Assembly (NCBI GenBank): GCA_024275555.1
Contig: JAJRYW010000390.1
Coordinates: 1-6,885, forward strand
DNA: 6,885 nt
Source: Calditrichota bacterium
GTDB lineage: Bacteria > Calditrichota > Calditrichia > RBG-13-44-9 > J075
Direction of reading: 5' to 3'
Shown here piece after piece: positions 1 through 5,316 of the stretch (position 1 is the first letter of the stretch; each line of letters starts with the position of its first letter). The notes below the pieces were generated by a model. It saw only the letters and a program-made list of their open reading frames with translations, ran no database searches and was not told where the DNA came from. A program made the translations under genes and the position numbers.

Positions 1-240
1 GACAGCGCCGAAATGATGGAACTGCTGGAATACTTCCGCCCGTTCCTGTTCTTCGAGCAGCTGTTCTGGCTGCGCGACCAGGATCGCCTGGTGCTCTGGG
101 AACGGGAAGGCGGTCAGTTCGACATCAACCGGTTCGGCAAAGGCGTAGTGATCATAAAAGCGAAATCAAAAAAGAGGGTTTTTAGCAAAATTAATTTTTC
201 TCTGGAAAAACAAGCCAAAAAGCACTCTAAGAAAAATTGA
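1..240 (+). CDS. Unrecognised open frame, C-terminal part only
   Basis: The frame is open from the first base to a TGA at 238-240, so at least 79 codons are visible and the true start may lie outside the window. The first 50 or so codons are GC-rich and give a Phe/Leu/Trp-rich peptide. From about position 155 the DNA becomes A-rich and the peptide becomes a Lys-rich tail, which looks more like read-through into a gap than a domain. I recognise no family. The opposite strand of 1-160 is also open and gives a balanced peptide, but it has no ATG, GTG or TTG start and no ribosome binding site before it hits a stop, so I favour the plus strand weakly. It could equally be a gene remnant. Confidence 0.3.
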   Translation, partial: DSAEMMELLEYFRPFLFFEQLFWLRDQDRLVLWEREGGQFDINRFGKGVVIIKAKSKKRVFSKINFSLEKQAKKHSKKN

Positions 241-274
241 AGCAATGAACTGAAAAAACGAAAGGAATTCTGTC

Positions 275-631
275 ATGACCTGGAAAAAAAGTTACAGCTC
301 TTTCGGAAAATCGTATCGCAGTTCCGGCCGTTCTTACGGCGACAGCAAATCCGGCGGTTCGCGCCAGTCTTGCAGCAGTTCCTCCGGCGACAGCGGCGCC
401 TACAAGCGCGGCAAGAACCGGTCGGTTTCCAAAAGCAGTTCCCAAAACGGGCGGAGCGAAAAAATCAATAAACCGCAATCCTATTTTAAAGCGGTAGCAA
501 AGAACAAATACAGCTACAACACCGGCTATAAAAACGGGTGCGGCGCACCCATCCGCAAGCCGGAAAAACACTTCGATAAAGTCGCCCGCGACGCCTACGG
601 GTATAACGGAATTCGCAAAATTTCACAATAA
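275..631 (+). CDS. Low-complexity Ser/Lys/Tyr-rich small protein with an internal repeat
   Basis: This encodes 118 residues, strongly basic. The first 60 residues are almost entirely Ser, Gly, Lys, Arg and Tyr and should be disordered. There is no membrane segment or signal peptide. The C-terminal half contains a duplicated motif, F-x-x-V-A-[KR]-[ND]-x-Y-[SG]-Y-N-(T)-G, at about residues 71-84 and 100-112. The start is supported by AAAGGA about 9 bases upstream. The stop TAA at 629-631 runs into the ribosome binding site of the next gene, so the two are probably co-transcribed. The opposite-strand frame over the same DNA is a shadow. I recognise no family. A nucleic-acid-binding or surface-adhering role would fit the composition but is only a guess. 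Confidence 0.68.
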   Translation: MTWKKSYSSFGKSYRSSGRSYGDSKSGGSRQSCSSSSGDSGAYKRGKNRSVSKSSSQNGRSEKINKPQSYFKAVAKNKYSYNTGYKNGCGAPIRKPEKHFDKVARDAYGYNGIRKISQ

Positions 632-636
632 GGAGG
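630..636 (+). promoter_or_regulatory. Strong ribosome binding site for the 47-residue gene
   Basis: AAGGAGG lies 5 bases before the ATG at 642 and overlaps the stop codon of the previous gene. It is the main evidence that the short frame downstream is really translated. A nearer ATG at 637 is out of frame and stops after two codons. Confidence 0.75.
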
Positions 637-641
637 ATGCC

Positions 642-785
642 ATGACGGCTGGCAAGATCAAAGAAAAAATCGGTGCATTTATCCGCCATCCCAGGATGCG
701 GGAGGTTGCTGTTAGCGTGGCCATCGAAGTGATCATTATGATCATCACCAAACGTCCCAAACCGCCTGTATGGAAATTTTGGTAA
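642..785 (+). CDS. 47-residue peptide with one hydrophobic helix
   Basis: This short gene reads from ATG at 642 to TAA at 783-785. The first 20 residues are basic and polar (Lys, Arg, His). Residues 21-36 form a hydrophobic stretch rich in Val and Ile with one Glu. The tail is Lys/Pro-rich and ends in W-K-F-W. This is the shape of a small membrane-associated or amphipathic peptide. It sits 10 bases after the previous gene with a near-ideal ribosome binding site, and 46 bases before the DUF1232 gene, so it fits within the same operon. I know of no family for it. A small membrane subunit or a single-helix toxin-like peptide are possibilities, but nothing in the sequence decides between them. 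Confidence 0.6.
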   Translation: MTAGKIKEKIGAFIRHPRMREVAVSVAIEVIIMIITKRPKPPVWKFW

Positions 786-817
786 AGGGATAGGAAACAC
801 AACATTGCAAAATGAAA

Positions 818-823
818 AAGGAG
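818..823 (+). promoter_or_regulatory. Ribosome binding site that sets the DUF1232 gene start
   Basis: AAGGAG lies 8 bases before GTG at 832. An upstream in-frame TTG at 805 has no comparable site, and starting there would place this ribosome binding site inside the coding region. GTG at 832 is therefore the preferred start. Confidence 0.7.
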
Positions 824-831
824 TAAGAACC

Positions 832-1422
832 GTGAAAAAGAAAAACAACCGTTTCAGTATTCGTGAAATCTTTGAAAAGGCCCGTAAACAGCGTCGGCGC
901 CGGAAAAAAATGAAGCAAGTTAGAACCGGGGCGGAAGAATTGTTGAAAACCGTTCTGGAGGCTTACATGGAAGCGAACGCCGAATCCGCCCGTGGGCAAA
1001 AGCATGAAGAAGTAAACCCGGATTTTGATCCGGATGAGATTATTCACCAAATGAACCAGGAGTTTAATATGAAAGACCAGCAACCCCGGATTGAAGAGAA
1101 CCGTTTTTTTGAAAAAATGCGCCAGGCGGCCGGCAAGATTCCTTTTGCCCGGGAAGCGGCAGCCATGTTCTACTGCCTGAAAGACCCCTTAACGCCCTGG
1201 GCGCCCAAAGTCTCTATTGCCTCGGCCCTGGCCTACTTCATCTTTCCGGCAGACGCCATCCCGGACGTTTTGGCGCCGGTCGGTTACGGAGACGACGCCG
1301 CGGTCATCTTTGCCACCCTGAGAATCGTCTACGACTTTATTACCGACGAGCATTGGGCCAAAGCAGACCAGTTTCTGCGGATAACCGGCGAACCGGGGCA
1401 AGATGATGTTATCACTCCGTGA
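832..1422 (+). CDS. DUF1232 (YkvA-family) protein
   Basis: From the GTG start this is 196 residues. Residues 1-30 are very basic, with a run of Arg/Lys near 17-28, and residues 30-95 are polar and probably helical. The conserved domain lies at about 112-165. It contains the family signature A-Y-F-I-F-P-A-D-A-I-P-D-V-L-A-P-V-G-Y-G-D-D at 134-155, matching the YkvA pattern of a hydrophobic helix, a P-x-D-x-I-P-D turn and a G-x-x-D-D motif. DUF1232 is widespread in bacteria, usually as a short membrane-associated domain, and its biochemical role is not settled. Here the domain is at the C-terminal end behind an unusually long basic N-terminal extension, which may contact nucleic acid, a partner or lipid headgroups. 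It sits 23 bases before the next membrane protein gene. Confidence 0.9.
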   Translation: MKKKNNRFSIREIFEKARKQRRRRKKMKQVRTGAEELLKTVLEAYMEANAESARGQKHEEVNPDFDPDEIIHQMNQEFNMKDQQPRIEENRFFEKMRQAAGKIPFAREAAAMFYCLKDPLTPWAPKVSIASALAYFIFPADAIPDVLAPVGYGDDAAVIFATLRIVYDFITDEHWAKADQFLRITGEPGQDDVITP

Positions 1423-1445
1423 ATGGAGATGCATGAGGAGGGAAA

Positions 1446-1757
1446 ATGGTCTGGATTGTCATCATCATTATTTTGATTGTTGTGACGGCGGCCTGGGATG
1501 CCCGGGATGAACAACGCGCCCGGGGAACGGAAGAGGTGCAGGCCGAACAACGTAGAGGGCAAGAACCGTCTTTTGCGGAAGGCTGTGCGCTGGACATGCT
1601 GATGATGGCTGCTACCATCATCGGCGGGATTGTCGCGTTATACCTGGTTGTCGGCGCCATCGGGCTGCTTTTGTCTTATTGGCCGGCCGCCCTGGTGTTT
1701 GTGGGACTGTGCTGGCTGTTTGTTGCCTCCTACTGGGAGCAGCGGAAAAAACAATAA
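1446..1757 (+). CDS. Small membrane protein, three predicted helices
   Basis: This encodes 103 residues. A hydrophobic Val/Ile segment at residues 2-16 is followed by a charged Arg/Glu/Gln-rich stretch (17-45) and two further hydrophobic segments at about 50-77 and 79-95, ending in a basic tail. The first segment could act as a membrane anchor; it has no cleavage-site pattern. GAGGAGGGAAA immediately precedes the ATG, so the start is secure. I recognise no family. It follows the DUF1232 gene within 23 bases, and DUF1232 proteins are often membrane-associated, so the two may act together at the membrane. That is inference from position. Confidence 0.82.
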   Translation: MVWIVIIIILIVVTAAWDARDEQRARGTEEVQAEQRRGQEPSFAEGCALDMLMMAATIIGGIVALYLVVGAIGLLLSYWPAALVFVGLCWLFVASYWEQRKKQ

Positions 1758-1834
1758 AAACAATCTGATCGGACGGGTTTAACCGCAAAGCAAAAACACA
1801 GTGAGAGACATACCAGCTTAATTGGAGGGCTAAG

Positions 1835-2029
1835 ATGACCGCTCGCAAGGAAAAGAACCGGAGCACCTTTCGGGGGAAGACTGATGCGGCGGGATGGCTG
1901 GCCGGAGAAATAATCCTGGGATTTTTAGCCACGGCCCTGGCCGGACCATTGGCAATTCTGGTTTTTCTCCGGATAATGATCAGCGGCATCGGCAAAGGGC
2001 ATGCAGAAGGGGATGAATCCGGACTTTAG
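1835..2029 (+). CDS. 64-residue membrane peptide
   Basis: Residues 1-18 are basic and polar. Residues 20-51 are almost continuously hydrophobic and could form one long helix or a helical hairpin with a Gly-Pro turn near 37-38. The last 13 residues are Gly/Asp/Glu-rich. TTGGAGGG lies 6-8 bases before the ATG. The 77 bases between this gene and the one before contain no gene and no clear promoter. I recognise no family. Other small membrane protein genes on both sides suggest a set that acts together. Confidence 0.68.
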   Translation: MTARKEKNRSTFRGKTDAAGWLAGEIILGFLATALAGPLAILVFLRIMISGIGKGHAEGDESGL

Positions 2030-2072
2030 GATACCCAAGGAACCATTACCCGAATAGCGGGAGGGAAAAACA

Positions 2073-2483
2073 ATGAAAAAAAGAATCAACACCAACGGGG
2101 CAAACTGGCTGGAAGAAGCGCTGCACGCCTACGAGGCGTATGATCGTTTTGAAATCAACGACGAGGCGGGTATAGGATTTTCTGCCGACGATCTGGGCAG
2201 CCGCGAAAAACTGCAAAGAGCGGTACAAGAAAGGGAGAGACCCGCCTGGCAAAGAATCTGTGCAGGTATAGTGGGAGCCTCTATGATCTTTTTAGGCGGA
2301 TGGATGATTGTAGAAGGCGCCCGGCGAGAAAATGAGAATGTAAATAACGATCTGCTTATTTTAGAGGGCGCAACGTTGATTTTGACCGGGGGCGCCGGCG
2401 CAATGATGGCCTTTGGCAACGATCCGTTCATCGCTACCCCTCTGCCGGGAGGAAACCGGTTTAAAGTTGAACGCAATAAATAA
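2073..2483 (+). CDS. Two-helix membrane protein, paralog of the next gene
   Basis: This encodes 136 residues. A soluble N-terminal part (1-58) has the pattern W-L-x-x-A at 12-16, then Y20, F26, I28 and D30. It is followed by two hydrophobic helices at about 62-80 and 94-113 and a short polar tail. The ribosome binding site GGGAGGG lies about 7 bases before the ATG. The same order of landmarks (W-L-x-x-A, acidic turn, G-x-x-M-I first helix, L-L-I-x-x-G-x-T-L second helix) recurs in the gene starting at 2504, so the two are probably old tandem duplicates. I recognise no named family. The soluble domain is probably cytoplasmic because there is no signal peptide. Confidence 0.78.
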   Translation: MKKRINTNGANWLEEALHAYEAYDRFEINDEAGIGFSADDLGSREKLQRAVQERERPAWQRICAGIVGASMIFLGGWMIVEGARRENENVNNDLLILEGATLILTGGAGAMMAFGNDPFIATPLPGGNRFKVERNK

Positions 2484-2503
2484 ATTCAGGGAAAGGGAAT
2501 ATC

Positions 2504-3043
2504 GTGACTCAACTAAAACTCCGTGAAAACAACATTCTCGTCAAACGTATTATTGACTGGCTCCGGTCTATCGGCCGGTTATTTAAAAAGCCTGGAACGA
2601 AAAACATCGTCAAAACCAGTGATCCGGAATGGCTGGATAAGGCAATCAATTTTTACATCGAAGGGGAGGATTTTCTGGTAATAGATGATGCTTTTTTAGG
2701 CATAGAGAGAGAACACCTGCTTTCGGGCGTGGCATTGCTCCGCTTTGCCTGGACAAACCGCCATGTGGATAAGCAAAAATTATACAGGATTTTAATGGGG
2801 CTGGGAATGACGGCCATCGGCGTGGGGATGATTGCCGCCGCCATTGCCGACCCGGAGCCAACCTCCAAGTTAGGGCTTTTAATCGCCGGCGGGATTACTC
2901 TCATGCTTGTCGGCTCCACGACAGTTTTGGAAGCTCTCGGGCGTAGAATTGAAGTTCGCCTTAAATCTCCCGACGGGTTTGAATTTGAATTACGCATCAG
3001 TGAACACGGGCAACAAGAAACCGGCATTCGATCTGAATACTGA
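2504..3043 (+). CDS. Two-helix membrane protein, paralog of the previous gene
   Basis: This encodes 179 residues from GTG at 2504, with AAAGGGA 5 bases upstream. Compared with its neighbour it has an extra basic N-terminal extension (1-38). The shared part then follows: W43-L44, A47, Y51, F57, I60, D61-D62, then hydrophobic helices at about 95-115 and 121-144. After the helices comes an extra segment of alternating charged and hydrophobic residues (147-166), likely beta strands, with the pattern R-x-I-E-V-R-L and F-E-F-E-L-R. It lies 20 bases after the previous stop. No function is recognisable. Two related proteins encoded side by side suggest a hetero-oligomeric membrane complex, but this is not shown. 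Confidence 0.8.
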   Translation: MTQLKLRENNILVKRIIDWLRSIGRLFKKPGTKNIVKTSDPEWLDKAINFYIEGEDFLVIDDAFLGIEREHLLSGVALLRFAWTNRHVDKQKLYRILMGLGMTAIGVGMIAAAIADPEPTSKLGLLIAGGITLMLVGSTTVLEALGRRIEVRLKSPDGFEFELRISEHGQQETGIRSEY

Positions 3044-3115
3044 TAGGTCATAGCCGTCTTTCTGCAGGAAGAAACAATACAACCCGTCGCGCCCGCCACG
3101 GTAAAAAACAGAAAA

Positions 3116-3159
3116 AACCGCAACGGTCGCTATGTATACGCTGCGCCCGCCACGGTAAA
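3116..3159 (+). repeat. 44-base direct repeat, copy 1
   Basis: This copy matches 3230-3273 at 40 of 44 positions, with a start-to-start spacing of 114 bases. It contains CAACGGTCGCTA, the palindrome GTATAC, and the block GCGCCCGCCACGGTAAA. The last block occurs alone once more at 3088-3104. The changes between the two copies would alter amino acids in the opposite-strand frame, which suggests the element is not coding. Confidence 0.85.
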
Positions 3160-3190
3160 AAAGATAAAAAAACCGCCGCGCCCGCCGCGA

Positions 3191-3212
3191 AACCGCCGCG
3201 ATCGCCGCGGTT
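3191..3212. repeat. 22-base near-perfect palindrome
   Basis: AACCGCCGCGATCGCCGCGGTT is too long to write as one arm but reads as a palindrome centred on GATC (3200-3203), with a single C-C mismatch at positions 7 and 16. There is no loop, so as DNA it is a candidate dyad binding site and as RNA only a poor hairpin. No T run follows it on the plus strand, so it is not a typical terminator for the preceding genes. Confidence 0.55.
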
Positions 3213-3229
3213 AAAAACTTAAACAAAAT

Positions 3230-3273
3230 AACCGCAACGGTCGCTACGTATACGCTGCGCCCACCGTGGTAAA
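3230..3273 (+). repeat. 44-base direct repeat, copy 2
   Basis: This is the second copy of the element at 3116-3159, differing at four positions. Its last part reads CCACCGTGG, a small palindrome with one central base, where copy 1 has CCGCCACGG. Copy 2 ends 36 bases before the TPR gene, so the pair could bracket a regulatory region. Confidence 0.85.
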
Positions 3274-3309
3274 GAATAAAATGGATTTCTACCTGGGAGG
3301 GAGGAACTG

Positions 3310-4500
3310 ATGAGCATTTTTCAAAACAACAGCGAAATTCTTCGGCAAGTTGACCAGTTGCGGCTGGTGAAGAACTGGCAGGAAATTGTACGTCTTTTAT
3401 CGCCATTAGCCAAAGAGGGGCAGCCCGGCTGGCAAGACCCGGAGATTATGAGCGCATTAGGCTTTGCCTATTCCCAGTTAGGCAAGCTGGAAAAAGCCCG
3501 GGCCGCCTACCTGCGCTGGATCGAAATTGAACCCGACCGCGCCCAGCCGTTCTACTGCCTGGGGTACGTCTTTGCCCAGGAAGGCCGCTACGAAGAGGCC
3601 ATCCGCTGGTACGAGCAGGCGCTGAAAATTTTCCCCAATTACCTGGTGTGCAACTACCGGCTTGGCTACGCTTATTACGCCTGGGGGAAACCGAAAAAAG
3701 CGCTTAAGCCGCTCCGGGAAGTGATCCGTGTTTATCAGAACAGCGCCAGCGAGCAGTTCCGCCGCAGCCAGGCCAGAAACTATCACAAAGCAATCTTTAC
3801 CCTGGCCCGCGCGCTTCATCAGACCGGAGATGACCGGGAAGCGTTGGAGTGGCTGCAAAAACTTTATCAGATCGATACCAGGCAGTTTATCCGGCGCGAG
3901 TTTTTGAATTACGCCTTTGGGAAAGTGCTGGCCGGGCTGGAACGCTTTGATGAAGCGCTGCAATACCTGGATAAAGCCTTTAACCGCCGCAATCCCCAGG
4001 CCTATGTCTTAGACCAGCTGGGGCGAGTTTATCATCTCCAACAGCAGTATTTAAAAGCGCTGGAAAAATTTGAGCGGGCCCTGCGTATCCGCCGGATGCC
4101 GTACATCCTCAACAATCGGGCGGAAACCCTGCTGGCCCTGGGGCGCAAAGCAGAAGCCATTGCAGACCTGCACCAATCTTTAAAAATTGACCGCAAAGGG
4201 CAACACAAAACCTACCTGCGCCTGGGGCAGATAAGCCAGGATGACGGGAAATTAACCGAAGCAGAGCACTACTATCGCTGTGCCATACAATTTAAACAAG
4301 ACACCTATCATTCCGGATTTGCCGAAGCGTACCTGGCACTGGCCCGGCTTTACCGGCAGAGGGATGAAATCTCCCGCGCAGAAGAAGCCTACCGGGAGGC
4401 CATGCAAATCAGCCCGGATTTATGTTGGGAGAGTGGTCTGGCGGAAACCCTGGCAATCCCCAACCAAAACCGGGGAACACCGGATAGCGAAATCTTTTAA
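3310..4500 (+). CDS. TPR-repeat protein
   Basis: This encodes 396 residues, made up almost wholly of tetratricopeptide repeats: about nine helical pairs at roughly 43-76, 77-110, 111-144, 159-190, 197-230, 231-261, 264-296, 298-331 and 337-370. Typical TPR positions are clear, for example L-G-x-x-Y/F, the small residue after G-x-x-x-x-A, and a closing P in I-E-P-D, I-F-P-N and I-S-P-D. There is no signal peptide, membrane segment or enzymatic domain, so it should be a cytoplasmic scaffold that binds a partner protein. GGGAGGGAGG precedes the ATG. It is followed after 57 bases by the HEAT-like gene and then by the polymerase and cas1, all in the same direction. A role as assembly scaffold for that group is inference from order. 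Confidence 0.95.
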   Translation: MSIFQNNSEILRQVDQLRLVKNWQEIVRLLSPLAKEGQPGWQDPEIMSALGFAYSQLGKLEKARAAYLRWIEIEPDRAQPFYCLGYVFAQEGRYEEAIRWYEQALKIFPNYLVCNYRLGYAYYAWGKPKKALKPLREVIRVYQNSASEQFRRSQARNYHKAIFTLARALHQTGDDREALEWLQKLYQIDTRQFIRREFLNYAFGKVLAGLERFDEALQYLDKAFNRRNPQAYVLDQLGRVYHLQQQYLKALEKFERALRIRRMPYILNNRAETLLALGRKAEAIADLHQSLKIDRKGQHKTYLRLGQISQDDGKLTEAEHYYRCAIQFKQDTYHSGFAEAYLALARLYRQRDEISRAEEAYREAMQISPDLCWESGLAETLAIPNQNRGTPDSEIF

Positions 4501-4508
4501 GCGCCGCA

Positions 4509-4538
4509 TCTCCGCCGGCCGCGCCCCCGGCCCGGAGA
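4509..4538 (+). promoter_or_regulatory. GC-rich hairpin between the TPR and HEAT-like genes
   Basis: TCTCCG at 4509-4514 pairs with CGGAGA at 4533-4538. Inside this, GGCC at 4517-4520 pairs with GGCC at 4529-4532, with a CC bulge and an 8-base loop. No T run follows, so it is not a canonical terminator. It ends just before the ribosome binding site AAAGGAGGG and could affect RNA stability or relative expression of the two genes. Confidence 0.4.
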
Positions 4539-4557
4539 CCCGGCAAAGGAGGGAAGA

Positions 4558-5316
4558 ATGGACCAACAACAAAACATCGAAGCCATTATCTGCAGCCTGG
4601 AGCAGGCCCCCAGCCATCCGGAGCGTTTGCAACTGCTGGAACAACTGGAGCAGACCGTTACTGCCCCGGTGTCTGCTTCCGGCCGTCGCCTGCTCATCTC
4701 CCTGCTCTATCATCGAGACTGGTACGTGCGCCGGGAAACCGCCTTTCTGATTGACCGGCTGGGGATTAAACTTAGCCCGGAAGAGCGCTGGCAGTACCAC
4801 TTTGCCCTGCAAAACTGGGTTGTGTTAGAACGGGAGTTCCCTGCCAATCCGGCCGTGCGGAAAATCCTTTTCCGGGGCTGCCTGGACCCATCCGGCCGTT
4901 TCCGCAGCCGCTTGCTGAGTGTGCTTTCCCTCCCCCACTGCCGCACCCCCGGAGAAATGGCCCTGCTCCATTACGCCGCGGGGGATTACCTGTCCCTGGC
5001 AGAACTGGGGGCAGACCCGGATTTCCGCCCGGCCGTGCTGGATATCCTCCACTATGGGATGAAGCCGCAAAACAACAGCAACTACCATCGCCGCCAATGT
5101 GCACAGACGCTGGAACATCTGAACGCCCTGGAAAACGCCGCAGAGGCCATAAAAGACCTGATCCGGGATAAAAAAACGGAGGCCCCCGCCCCGGAAACCG
5201 ATCCGCCCCAGGAAGTGCAGCTGCTTGCGCAGACGCCCATCGAAAAACTCCTCCGGCAGCTTGGCCGGCAGGGCATTTGGCTGGATGGAAAAAAGTCTAC
5301 CCGCACATCCGTATAG
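4558..5316 (+). CDS. HEAT-like helical protein, probable N-terminal part of a frameshift fusion
   Basis: This encodes 252 residues in the unshifted frame. Residues 42-70 show a HEAT-type helix pair with D-W-Y-V-R-R-E-T-A-F-L-I-D-R-L-G. The rest to about 200 is alpha-helical, with further weak repeats around 96-124 and 150-168. A Pro/Glu-rich linker spans about 204-218, and a short helix 226-238 leads to W-L-D-G-K-K at the frameshift site. AAAGGAGGG lies 4 bases before the ATG. After K246 only six codons remain before TAG. The peptide reading W-L-D-G-K-K continues sensibly into V-Y-P-H in the -1 frame, where Pol I has T-G-R-V-H just before its T-G-R motif. I infer that this protein serves as the N-terminal region of the polymerase, in the place of a thumb or exonuclease domain. 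It shows no exonuclease motifs. Confidence 0.83.
   Translation: MDQQQNIEAIICSLEQAPSHPERLQLLEQLEQTVTAPVSASGRRLLISLLYHRDWYVRRETAFLIDRLGIKLSPEERWQYHFALQNWVVLEREFPANPAVRKILFRGCLDPSGRFRSRLLSVLSLPHCRTPGEMALLHYAAGDYLSLAELGADPDFRPAVLDILHYGMKPQNNSNYHRRQCAQTLEHLNALENAAEAIKDLIRDKKTEAPAPETDPPQEVQLLAQTPIEKLLRQLGRQGIWLDGKKSTRTSV

Larger units (their letters stand above)
3044..3309. other. Non-coding gap with GC-rich repeats separated by A-rich stretches
   Basis: No convincing gene lies in these 266 bases. From 3088 to 3280 the DNA alternates between GC-rich blocks (GCGCCCGCCACGG-like) and A-rich stretches of 6-20 bases. The long opposite-strand open frame across this gap has no ribosome binding site and runs far into the flanking genes. 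The gap separates the small membrane protein genes from the TPR-polymerase-cas1 group, so a promoter for the latter is most likely here, although I see no clear -35/-10 pair. Confidence 0.6.

Noticed and set aside
1..160. Opposite-strand gene beginning near position 160
   Set aside because: The frame gives a plausible peptide but has no usable start codon before its upstream stop and no ribosome binding site.
168..174. Second in-phase A AAA AAG heptamer, in the frame ending at 240
   Set aside because: The gene itself is doubtful, the region is A-rich so the motif is expected by chance, and the -1 frame stops after three codons. It also shows that A6G alone is not proof of recoding.
227..571. 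Opposite-strand 114-residue open frame over the Ser-rich gene
   Set aside because: It is the mirror of the repetitive Ser/Gly/Lys codons and lacks a ribosome binding site.
805..831. TTG start at 805 for the DUF1232 protein
   Set aside because: It would translate through the ribosome binding site at 818-823, and the GTG at 832 is better placed.
3116..3273. Possible CRISPR array
   Set aside because: Only two full copies with a roughly 70-base gap of repeat-like DNA and four mismatches between them; a CRISPR array needs regularly spaced, near-identical repeats and unique spacers.
3281..3310. Nine-codon leader frame overlapping the TPR start as TGATG
   Set aside because: It has no ribosome binding site of its own, and its last codons are just the ribosome binding site of the TPR gene.
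2990..3406. Long opposite-strand open frame across the repeat block
   Set aside because: It overlaps two well-supported plus-strand genes, has no ribosome binding site, and its repeated peptide simply reflects the DNA repeat, with differences between copies that change amino acids.
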